Shown piece after piece: positions 8,122-17,200 of a DNA stretch of 64,000 nt. The notes below the pieces were generated by a model. It saw nothing but the letters and a program-made list of their open reading frames with translations. It was not told where the DNA came from and did no database searches. The translations under genes and the position numbers were made by a program. Source of the stretch: an uncultured Lachnospiraceae bacterium. GTDB lineage: Bacteria > Bacillota > Clostridia > Lachnospirales > Lachnospiraceae. Each line of letters begins with the position of its first letter. Position 1 is the first letter of the stretch. The stretch covers positions 26,048-90,047 of the forward strand of contig CAJUFL010000007.1 in assembly GCA_910585605.1 (NCBI GenBank), given 5' to 3'.

Positions 8122-10065
8122 TCACTTATACGGTCTTGCATAAAATACCACACTGCCATCCCTTAACGAATCAAGTACAACTCCCCTTTCCGGATTGGCT
8201 GCATGCACCATCTTTCCATTTCCCACATAGATAGCCACATGGGAGATATTCCGGAATTGTCCGTTATCTTCATACGAATAAAAAATCAAATCTCCCGGCT
8301 TTAAGTCTTTCCTGTTTATGAGCATGGCATTCTGATAACAATACCTGCCCTGTTCCGAAGCGGTCGCCGGAAGTTCTATCCCTGCTTCTTTATACAGTCG
8401 CTGTACCAAAGAACTGCAGTCATAATATCCTTCCTCATAGCGTCTGTCCTGGTCATACCGGCATCCGATCTTTGTCATTGCCAGCTCTGCCACTGCCTGC
8501 CCTGCTGCGCAGGAATAATACTGATCCCATAGCTCTGAGTCCATCATATCTGTAAGCATTTCTTCCTTCTCCTTCGTAAGTGTGCCCTTTTTGATATAGT
8601 CCTCGTAAGTCAGATTATGTACGGTTGTACCAGAGCTTGTTACCATGACCTTGTTGGTGTTGCCTTCTGCCAGATATGCCTCTACATGCCTTCTTCCCCA
8701 CTGGCTTGTATCCGAATGGTGTGCATAAAAGATATCAAAATCATTGCCATAGTGATTCAGGTTCCCGGTATCTTCCACCGTGTAAGTAATGCCTTCAATG
8801 ACTACCTTCGTCCCCATTGGCACAATCGGATTATAAGCATCTACCGCTATGGTGTGCTTTGCTTTTGCGGTCTTACCGGACGCTGTTATCCCATTCGCAT
8901 AAGGTCCGCAACACTGACTGCACGGACAATAGGCTGTTACCCATACTTTTCCCAGAGAATCCCCTACTTCCTTTTCTGCCGCCGAACTTTCCTTATCAAT
9001 ATAGTTCATTTCATCAAAGATTTTCTTCAGGTTTTTCTTTCCCTCCTCATCCATGACATAACCTGCTTTACCATCACTGTACAAAATCATGTAGACCATA
9101 AGAGTATCATTAAAGTTAGATATCGGGGCACCATTCTCCGTATTCTGATAAGTGATGTCATCTCCTTTATCCTCCATCTCCATAATCTTCTGATTAAACT
9201 CCATATAGCAGGAACTCAACACGGTTCTCGGATCATCATACCCTGTATCCGGCAACGGAAAGAATACGGATAAAGGAGAGTTATAAATAACTGCCAACAC
9301 CGCAACCACAATCGTACCCACAAGGGCAACCACAGCAAACAATCCGAGAAATGCCGGGAGAACAGTTGTCACAATCTTTTTTAACAAAAGAAGTGCCCTG
9401 CCCTTTACTGCCTCCTTCACTGTCTGTGAAACATTTGTCTGACTATCCTCTTCCTTTTTTGTTTTTGCAAAGGCTTTAAGCATCCTGGTCTTGACAAATC
9501 CCTGCTTTCTGCCTCCCTTACCGTTGGAAGAAGTGCCGCCTTTTCCCTTTTGCTTCTTTACGTTGGAATCCTTAGCCTTTACCACATACTTTTTACGCTC
9601 TATATCAGAAGAAGTCCCTGATCCTGTGTCTCTTTCCCTGACATACCCCTTACTGCCATCCGCTTTTACACGATTAAAACTATCTTCCGTTTTGTTCGCT
9701 GCTTTCATCTGAGCGGACTGCTTTTTTCTCCGATAAATGTGTGACATCTGGTTTGCACTGCTGTAAGCGGAAGAAAGTGCAAAAGCTGTCAGCCCTGCAC
9801 TTTCTGCTAATTCCTCGCCACCTTCTATCTGCTCGCTTGCTTTTTTCGCACCAATCCTGCCCATTGTATAAAGACTGTGCTTTTTGGGTGTAACAGATGC
9901 TCCTGAATCCCTTACTTTCCGTTTCATACCGGATAGCGGGGAGCGCTTTACATTATGAACTGTACTTTTTCCCTTTATCTGTTTCTTTCCCGAACGGATA
10001 CGGAGCTTCGGACTTCCCTTTGTATGAAGCTCCATAGGCTTGTCTTGTACCCTTCGTATCTTCAT
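8122..10065 (-). CDS. Conjugative cell-wall hydrolase: TM anchor, 3D domain, NlpC/P60 peptidase
   Basis: A 647-residue protein with a long basic K/R/G/S-rich N-terminus (1-225), one transmembrane segment (about 228-258), a 3D (RlpA-like double-psi barrel) domain beginning VWVTAYCPCSQCC (about 372), and a C-terminal NlpC/P60 peptidase with catalytic Cys in YYDCSSLV (about 547) and His in SHVAIYVG (about 608). NlpC/P60 enzymes cleave peptidoglycan stem peptides; in Gram-positive type IV secretion this VirB1-like protein opens the wall for the mating channel. The catalytic part would face outside. It lies 11 bases downstream of virB4, in the same transfer operon. The unusually long basic cytoplasmic tail may touch DNA or other channel proteins (inference). 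Confidence 0.9.
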   Translation of the reverse strand: MKIRRVQDKPMELHTKGSPKLRIRSGKKQIKGKSTVHNVKRSPLSGMKRKVRDSGASVTPKKHSLYTMGRIGAKKASEQIEGGEELAESAGLTAFALSSAYSSANQMSHIYRRKKQSAQMKAANKTEDSFNRVKADGSKGYVRERDTGSGTSSDIERKKYVVKAKDSNVKKQKGKGGTSSNGKGGRKQGFVKTRMLKAFAKTKKEEDSQTNVSQTVKEAVKGRALLLLKKIVTTVLPAFLGLFAVVALVGTIVVAVLAVIYNSPLSVFFPLPDTGYDDPRTVLSSCYMEFNQKIMEMEDKGDDITYQNTENGAPISNFNDTLMVYMILYSDGKAGYVMDEEGKKNLKKIFDEMNYIDKESSAAEKEVGDSLGKVWVTAYCPCSQCCGPYANGITASGKTAKAKHTIAVDAYNPIVPMGTKVVIEGITYTVEDTGNLNHYGNDFDIFYAHHSDTSQWGRRHVEAYLAEGNTNKVMVTSSGTTVHNLTYEDYIKKGTLTKEKEEMLTDMMDSELWDQYYSCAAGQAVAELAMTKIGCRYDQDRRYEEGYYDCSSLVQRLYKEAGIELPATASEQGRYCYQNAMLINRKDLKPGDLIFYSYEDNGQFRNISHVAIYVGNGKMVHAANPERGVVLDSLRDGSVVFYARPYK

Positions 10066-10076
10066 GCCGAACCTCC

Positions 10077-12539
10077 TCAGTAAATCAACCAGCTATTGCC
10101 CTGTGCTGCACTGCCATCTGCAATCTCCTCTTCCCCGTCAGTCCCATAATCCTCAGTCTGACAGGCAAAACCGGCAAGCCCCATCGCAATCTTCTCATGG
10201 ATATTTGTGTTATAGAGCTTATACAGGTCTGTATCTTTTCCAATTGTATTATCAAACGGAATAACCGTAGTCCCACATTTAATAAGTCCGGTTCCGCTGG
10301 GAGCATTGCTGACAAATCTAAGCTGTGCATCTGAAACACCGATAACTTCCGCTAACCTGGCACTGTCAATATTGCTTTGTTTTAACAACGTAATGAACTC
10401 GCTGTTAGATATCAAAGTAGACGCAATGTAGTTCTGAAGCAGATCGGTTACATTTTGGGAGATGCCTGTGCAAAGCCCTCCCTGTTTTCTGACTTTCTTC
10501 CACAACTGCTGCAGATAAGTCGCACTGTACTCACTGTTAAGGAGCACATGGCATTCATCTACATAGAGCCATGTTGCCCGTCCTTTCTTTCCATTTTCGA
10601 TAATGCGTGACTGGATTGCCTCCATCATGACAAGCATTGCAACCGGCGCAAGCTGTGTTCCCAGATCCTGAATACCATATACCGTAAAACGGTTATCTTC
10701 ATCCACGTTGGTATGATGATTGAAGATATTTAAGGAACCCTCTACGAATAATTCCAGACAAAGGGCAAGCTCCTGTGCTTCCATCTCCGTCTGACTTTTC
10801 AGGATATGGTAGAAATCCGTCATAAGCGGGACTTTCCTTGTCTTAAAGGCTCTCATATACAATTCCCTCACACAGCGGTCAATGATACTGTGGTGCTTCT
10901 GGTTCAGAGTGCTTCCAAGAAGCTGATCGCAGATACCCAGCATGAACTCTGACTTATCTGCTATCACATCACGGATACCCTTTTCGTTGATATGGGCAAG
11001 GTCCGCATCCAGAGGATTTACATAGTTCTTCGTATAAGCAGACATATTGACGATTGCACCGCCAAAAGTTTTCGCAATATCAAAGTATTCATTCATGGGA
11101 TCAATGACAATGACATCATCATTCGTATTTAAGAATACCTGTCCCATGCCCTGCTTACAGAAGAATGACTTTCCACTTCCCGGAACGCCAAACACAAACC
11201 CATTGCCATTCAACAGCTTCTTACGATTGCCTACATTCACATTCTTACTGATCTGATTAATCCCATAATATATACCGCCCATATCATTCATTTCCTGCAC
11301 ATTGAAGGGAAGCAGAACTGCAACAGACTGTGTCAGCATGGAACGCATTGTCTCTACCTGTCTCACTCCGATAGGAAGTGCTGTGTTAAGCGCCTCCCTC
11401 TGTTTCAAGAAATGCGTATCTATTGACACGGAGTTACGCTTTCCTATCGTCTCCACCGTCTCTGTGATACTCTCTAACTCTTCCTTACTCTCTGCCACGA
11501 TAATGATTGTCACTGCCACATAGAAAAGGCACTGGTCATTCTCCCGCACATCATCCATAATGCCCTCAATCTCTTTTTTCTCTGTCCTCTTTGCATAGGA
11601 AATCTCAGAAGAAAAGTCATTGTTCTTGTTGCGGACTCTCTGCTGCTTAATGATATCCGACTCGATACCAAGATACTTTTTCTGGAGTACCCTTGTGGTA
11701 ATGTCCTTTGGAATCGGGACTACATCAATGCTGGTAATACAATGCACCGGAAGAGATGTAATCTCATTTAGGAATCTGTCTGAAAGCGAGCTGGGATACT
11801 TTTTGATAAAAAGTGCCCTGCAAAACTTGCCCTCATCCTCAATGTGATCCGGATAATACTTGACCATTCCATTGCAGAGATCGTTTTTAAAGTCAGAACC
11901 TACCTTCTTTGCGTGTTTGATATCAAACTCAAAATCTGCTTCATTTCCAAGATGATAGAAGTCGTGCAGCACTTTAAGACGCTCATTCCCGGAAAGAGCG
12001 ACAATCTCTGCCCCAAGCTCTCCAAAAGCCTTATGCACTGTCGCTTCGATTGTGGCAAACTGTGCTTTGGCTTCCTCAAAATTTTTACGCTCAACCGTAA
12101 TGGTAAGATAACGCTCCTGCAAGGTTCCCTGTCTGCCTTCCCTGATTTTCTCTTCAATAATGTCGTTGTAAATCTTCCGGAACTTATCATACGCATCATA
12201 CTGATAAGGAAGTAATATATAATCTCTTAACTGCCCCATATCACGGTTTTTATTATTGACCGTGATCTTAAACGCACAGTCCATAGAGTTTAAGAACTTA
12301 CAGTATCTCTCAAAGATGTCAATCTGTTCTTCCTCATTCGTAGTCGTATAGTTGATATCCGAAAAGCAGTAACACTTGCTGTAACGGCTGAAATTCGTCC
12401 CACGAACCTTTCCTACCTCAAAGATACCGTTCTCCGCTACCTTCATGATCTCAATCGTCTCCTGTACGGATTTTGGTGCTTTGTATAAAGGCTCACTTGC
12501 TTTTTTAAGCTCCTGAAAGCCATCTGAAAATAATCCCAT
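10077..12539 (-). CDS. VirB4-like conjugation ATPase
   Basis: An 820-residue protein of the TraE/VirB4 class that powers substrate transfer and channel assembly at the inner face of the membrane. Walker A is GVPGSGKS (about 450) and Walker B is LYVDECHVLL (about 656), followed by the family's QNVTDLL sensor region. The N-terminal half matches the usual VirB4 docking domain in length. The start follows AGGAGG with eight bases spacing. It lies directly after the PrgI gene and before the wall hydrolase, the standard order of CD1112/Maff2-type ICEs. No damage is visible. Confidence 0.95.
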   Translation of the reverse strand: MGLFSDGFQELKKASEPLYKAPKSVQETIEIMKVAENGIFEVGKVRGTNFSRYSKCYCFSDINYTTTNEEEQIDIFERYCKFLNSMDCAFKITVNNKNRDMGQLRDYILLPYQYDAYDKFRKIYNDIIEEKIREGRQGTLQERYLTITVERKNFEEAKAQFATIEATVHKAFGELGAEIVALSGNERLKVLHDFYHLGNEADFEFDIKHAKKVGSDFKNDLCNGMVKYYPDHIEDEGKFCRALFIKKYPSSLSDRFLNEITSLPVHCITSIDVVPIPKDITTRVLQKKYLGIESDIIKQQRVRNKNNDFSSEISYAKRTEKKEIEGIMDDVRENDQCLFYVAVTIIIVAESKEELESITETVETIGKRNSVSIDTHFLKQREALNTALPIGVRQVETMRSMLTQSVAVLLPFNVQEMNDMGGIYYGINQISKNVNVGNRKKLLNGNGFVFGVPGSGKSFFCKQGMGQVFLNTNDDVIVIDPMNEYFDIAKTFGGAIVNMSAYTKNYVNPLDADLAHINEKGIRDVIADKSEFMLGICDQLLGSTLNQKHHSIIDRCVRELYMRAFKTRKVPLMTDFYHILKSQTEMEAQELALCLELFVEGSLNIFNHHTNVDEDNRFTVYGIQDLGTQLAPVAMLVMMEAIQSRIIENGKKGRATWLYVDECHVLLNSEYSATYLQQLWKKVRKQGGLCTGISQNVTDLLQNYIASTLISNSEFITLLKQSNIDSARLAEVIGVSDAQLRFVSNAPSGTGLIKCGTTVIPFDNTIGKDTDLYKLYNTNIHEKIAMGLAGFACQTEDYGTDGEEEIADGSAAQGNSWLIY

Positions 12540-12541
12540 TG

Positions 12542-12919
12542 CTAAATCCTCCTGTCTGAAATACTTTTCTTTTTCTTATCTGTTGCCATTTCTTCTGCCC
12601 CAATCTGCACTATCTCCTGTTCACCCTCCGTCGATATGTAGGCCAGTGGCTTGTTCCTAAAAGCAAAGTGTATCTTTTGCTTCATCATCTGCATAAAAGT
12701 CATGCCATTGTAGGAGTAGAAACCTGACAGTGCAATTGGTGCCACCGCAGGGATTGCGATATAAGCACTGACAGTCAGCCCTACATAACGGTACAGAAGA
12801 AGAACAATCCCACCCCCTACTACCACAGACGCTATACTAAAAATGAGCTGCCTTGCGGTCAGCCCTAAACATACACTCTCTTTGTAGCGGTCAATATCTT
12901 TATTTACCTCAATAATCAT
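12542..12919 (-). CDS. PrgI/VirB3-like inner membrane conjugation protein
   Basis: A 125-residue protein with a short N-terminal cytosolic part (MIIEVNKDIDRYKESVCLGL) and two close hydrophobic helices (about 27-65), the hallmark of the PrgI family, the Gram-positive counterpart of VirB3. The family contacts VirB4 and helps place it at the channel. A GGAGGG ribosome site lies before ATG 12919. It ends two bases before the virB4 start, so the two are likely translationally coupled. Confidence 0.9.
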   Translation of the reverse strand: MIIEVNKDIDRYKESVCLGLTARQLIFSIASVVVGGGIVLLLYRYVGLTVSAYIAIPAVAPIALSGFYSYNGMTFMQMMKQKIHFAFRNKPLAYISTEGEQEIVQIGAEEMATDKKKKSISDRRI

Positions 12920-12930
12920 GCTTACCCTCC

Positions 12931-13773
12931 TTATAAACCAAGTGCTTTGCTCGTCAATGTCTGTGCTCCCTTCACACTGCCCACAGTCAGGGCAATCGTG
13001 AATGTCATCTCACACAGATAGATCAGTGTCTTTGCCCAGTCTGCATAATCTCCCGTAAATGAGGGAAGTCCTGCATTGATAAAAGCATTGCACAAAATAA
13101 TTGCCAGTGCCATAGTGACTGCTTCAAATACGACAGACAGGAAATATTTACTGTATGATACTGCTGTATGGGATACCATCCGGTTTCCACCCATCGTTGA
13201 AAATGCAATCGAACCAAGAGGCACAATAACTAAAAGTTTTAAAAACCTGAAATATACCGTGTAGATCAGGAAAAAGCCGCAAATAATAATGATAATGGAT
13301 AACAATGCCGCTAGTATCAGCATGATGAGCGACTCTCCAAATCCAAGATTCTTTATCACATCTGCCTGCGTATTCTCAATCTTTAGTTTTGTGGTAGTTC
13401 CTGCTGACAACAGCCCTACCAGATTGCCTACTGAGGTAAAGATTGACTTCATAATGGTTACATTGTTTGCCACAAACCACTCCGCAAGACCTAATCGAAT
13501 CAGCAGCCGAAGGATTACTTCAAACCGCATCTCTTCCCGTACATCCACGGACTCGGAACAAAATCCGATCACAAAAAACAGGACAACCAGTGACGAACCA
13601 ACTGCTACAAAGATTGGCTCTATCCCTGCGATCACTCCCCACGGACCACCATTCTTAAACTCAACCGGGGACTGTCCCAAAAGACCAAACACCAATGATA
13701 CCTGATCGTTCCAAAACCCAAATACCATATTGAGAAGATCCAAAATCTTATCCCCTAACTTAAAAATATCCAT
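12931..13773 (-). CDS. VirB6/TrbL-like polytopic conjugation protein (CD1112 type)
   Basis: A 280-residue protein with about six hydrophobic segments, starting MDIFKLGDKILDLLNMVFGF; the N-terminal pattern and the FRFLKLLVIVPLGSIAFSTM loop are typical of the CD1112 family of VirB6-like channel proteins in clostridial ICEs. It would form the membrane pore core of the secretion system. The ATG at 13773 has no evident Shine-Dalgarno; an AAAGGAGG lies about 50 bases upstream beyond a strong hairpin, so translation may depend on mRNA structure. It is flanked by the Maff2 gene upstream and PrgI downstream in one operon. Confidence 0.9.
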   Translation of the reverse strand: MDIFKLGDKILDLLNMVFGFWNDQVSLVFGLLGQSPVEFKNGGPWGVIAGIEPIFVAVGSSLVVLFFVIGFCSESVDVREEMRFEVILRLLIRLGLAEWFVANNVTIMKSIFTSVGNLVGLLSAGTTTKLKIENTQADVIKNLGFGESLIMLILAALLSIIIIICGFFLIYTVYFRFLKLLVIVPLGSIAFSTMGGNRMVSHTAVSYSKYFLSVVFEAVTMALAIILCNAFINAGLPSFTGDYADWAKTLIYLCEMTFTIALTVGSVKGAQTLTSKALGL

Positions 13774-13796
13774 TTTGATTTCAGCCGGTAATGACA

Positions 13797-13815
13797 GGCG
13801 GCATCTCTTGCCGCC
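13797..13815 (-). promoter_or_regulatory. Perfect hairpin between the Maff2 and VirB6-like genes
   Basis: GGCGGCA and TGCCGCC form a 7-bp stem with a 5-base loop, with flanking CCGG pairs able to extend it. No T-run follows, so it is not a terminator. It may stabilise the upstream small-protein mRNA or set relative expression. Confidence 0.5.
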
Positions 13816-13855
13816 TCCGGCTTTCCTCCTTTCCCGGAATACCCCGCTTGTTCTA

Positions 13856-14203
13856 TCAGAATCCGAGGAATGTCAAAACCGCCCCTATACCTGCCATCAT
13901 AACTCCTGCCACAATACCCTTTAGTGCTGAGTTCATGGTTGAGGAATCCTGCTGTTGGTATGCCTGTGCAAACTCCATGACATTCTTTGCAAGAATAATG
14001 ACACCTACTGCACCAATTACTGCAATCACAAGTGTCTTCAGATTATCCAGCGGCTTTGTAACTGCCTCCGTGCCTGCCGCATATACTACACAAGTCATGT
14101 TGTTTGCTGCCATGACAGCTCCTGCCAGAGAAGGAATAATTACCTTCTTTGTGATATCCTTTACCTTTGCCTTCATATTCATCTTTGTTTGTTTCATAAT
14201 CAT
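13856..14203 (-). CDS. Maff2 family small membrane protein, VirB2-like pilin candidate
   Basis: About 115 residues: a basic lead, then two hydrophobic helices (IIPSLAGAVMAANNMTCVVY and LVIAVIGAVGVIILAKNVMEF) and a third near the C-terminus. This is the Maff2 layout found next to VirD4 in Tn1549-like ICEs; the size and two-helix pattern resemble VirB2 pilins, though pilin activity is an inference. The ATG at 14203 overlaps the TGA of virD4 (TGATG); AAAGGAG lies upstream. A further ATG at 14197 is also possible. Confidence 0.88.
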   Translation of the reverse strand: MIMKQTKMNMKAKVKDITKKVIIPSLAGAVMAANNMTCVVYAAGTEAVTKPLDNLKTLVIAVIGAVGVIILAKNVMEFAQAYQQQDSSTMNSALKGIVAGVMMAGIGAVLTFLGF

Positions 14204-17200
14204 CAATCTCCTTTTCTAAAATTGTTGTTGTGTGATGACTGCCCATATTTCCTTCTCATGGCAGCCATCTTTACTGTGCTGTTTTCCGGAAGCGCATACG
14301 ATAAAATATATTCCTCCGGGATTTTCTCATCTGCAGCCCGCTTTATCTCGCTTCGCTGTGCCGGAGAAAATTTGAAATGTGCAAGCCTGTCGGCAAGTGT
14401 TTCACCGAAAGCGTTCTCTGAATCATCCTCAGAACTGCCCTCAGAATGTTCGACTTTGGTTTTCTCTTTTGCTGCCGCCTGCTTCTTTAATGCAATCAGT
14501 TCAGCGACCAGATTCTTCTCCGTCTCTTCATCCGGTGTGTACGCAAGTTCTGTCCCATTCCCTGCTTCCTCCCGAAGTTCGTTCTCTGCCTCCTTCTGAT
14601 CCATTTCCACAAATCTCTGACTGACACTAAGTTCATCAAGCATCATAAATTCCTCGTATGTCAGTGAATCTATATAAACTGCCTCGCCCTTTGCCTTACG
14701 TTTTTCATACTGCTTCAATCCTTCCGGTGTCAGTATGTCAAAACTGCGGGCAAGCAGATTTTCCGGGAGCCTTGGCACAAAACGGAACGGTTTTCCATTC
14801 CCGTCTGCACTCTGTGCAAATCTCGGATGCTTTGGAGTGAAATACTTATTATCCAGCACCGGATTAAGACCACGGATAAAAACAAGACATTTCTTGTTAT
14901 CCATCATTCTCACTTCGTCCGATGTCAGTATCTCCCTGCCAAGAACATCAATGTTCCGGCTGGAACTTCCCTGCCTTCCTTTCGTCTCTCCACTTGACTT
15001 CTTATCAATGGTCATCTTTCCTAACAGCTTTGAAATGTAATCGTGGGTGCTCTGCTCATTTCCACCAAGATAGACGGTAGTATCATGAGGTAAGCTTCAA
15101 CTCATCCTCCGAAAAGGACTTGCATCCACTCCCTCCCAAACCGTACGTACACCTCTCGATGTATACGGCTTTCCGCCTATTGTATTTGCGGTGTTAAGAA
15201 TGAATTAAACTATGGCATTCGGGACACACCACAAGCGTTTTTTTTTCTCTTTTTGCGCATTAAGAGAATCCACTCGGCATCTCCCTTTAAATCTTTCAGT
15301 TTCTTTACCTGATGTATTTCCAGATTTCTACAGTCTTTCTGGCATAATTCACATGTGTGACGCTCAACTCTTTGTTTCAGGGTATTGGTTTTCGCATATT
15401 TAGAATACTGCGGAAGTTCGCTGACATTATCAAATTTAGTCGCATATTCTTTCCTTTTAAACCCATCCCTGTAAAAAGTTGTTGTTTTCCTGCCCAGCCT
15501 TGTTTCATAAGCGACTGTAAACAGCCCGTCCCTGCAATATCTCCGCTTTATCTCATGGACATTCGTTTTATACTTGCACGCAAACGTTTTGTACATACTG
15601 TACTTCATCACATTTGCAAATCTGCCTATCTTGAATGCGTCATTTGCTATGGAATAATAGTTATACAGCCCACGGACTTCTGCATTGTATCTTGCAAGAA
15701 TCTCTATATCACTCTGGTTCACCAGTTTGCCCCTATGGAGGGCTACAAACCTCTCTTTGCCGTTTTCGTTGATTTTAATTTTAATCGCCTTATACTCAAT
15801 CAGCTTATTTACCCATTTTTCACGCGGTACATATAACTTAACCACTCCGCTCTGGGTTCTCTGCACTTTTCCATTTACTGTCTTTTTCAATGTCTGGTCT
15901 CTTGATACGGTGACATCATAGCCTAAGAATCTCGCCCTGTCACCCGTATGGGTGATTTTTGTCTTTTCGTCCGACATTTCCAGTTTCAGTGTTTCTTCCA
16001 GAAACTTTTTAATGTCAGATTTGATTGTTTCGGCATCCTCTTTGCTCCCAATGACACCAACCAGAAAATCATCTGCATATCTCGTGTACTGGATACGCTT
16101 ATAGTTGGTATCTATCGGCACGGTTGGTGTCATACTTTTTTGTATCTTCAGCTTTTCCTTTAAGACTTTGCTTCTTTCCTTTCTCTCTTCCCTGCTCAGT
16201 TCCTGCCAGACCGCTTTCCCTTCACATCTGTATTCCGAGAGTCTGTTAGTAATGGATTTGTACTTTGGATTCATTTTCTTTTCCCTGCCTTTATGGAAAC
16301 CCTCTGCATATTCCTCCATGAATTTATCCAACTCATTCAAATAAATATTTGCCAGAATCGGACTAACCCCTGACCCCTGCGGCACACCGCTGTAGGTCCT
16401 GTTATATGCCCATTGTTCCATATATCCAGCTTTCAGAAATTTCCATATAAGCTGGATAAAGGCTTCATCATCTATCCTTCTTTGCAGGATATTGATAATA
16501 ACATGATGGTCAAAACTGTCAAAACAGGCGTGAATATCCCCTTCCACAAACCAGTTTGTACCCGTAAAGGTTTTCTGGATTTGTTTCAGTGCTGTCTGAC
16601 AGCTTCTGTTTGGTCTGAATCCATGTGATTTGTCGCTGAAATTTGGTTCGTATATGCTTTCCAAAATCATTTTAACGACTTCCTGCACGAGTTTGTCATC
16701 CCCAGACTGAATGCCCAGAGGACGTTTTTTATTGCTGTTCTTCTTTGCAATATACTCCCTTCTTGCAGGTTTCGGTTGGTAACTGCGGTCTCTTAAAGAT
16801 GAAATAATCTTCTCAATCCTTTCGCTACCCATGCCATCAATCGTAGTCCCATCAGCCCCTGCCGTCATACTGCCATTGTTAGCATATATGTTTTTATAGG
16901 CGAGCCAATAAAACTCCGGGTTGTACAGATTCCTGTATAGCCTTTTGAATCTGTAAGTTTCATTCTTTGACTTTTCCGTCAAACTTTTCAATACCTCAAT
17001 CGGATTTCTCAATGCCTCACGCACCGTCCTTTCTTTTAGTATGAAATAATAGGCTGCACCCCTTCGCCATGTGAGCAGAATTACCTGCATCCGTTTTTAC
17101 GGCTTTCCCTGTCTGTCCAGGGTTCTCAGACTACTATGGGTGCTGTGTACCCATGCCTGTTACCAGGTTTAGGGCATCCCCAGTTAGTAAATACAGAATT

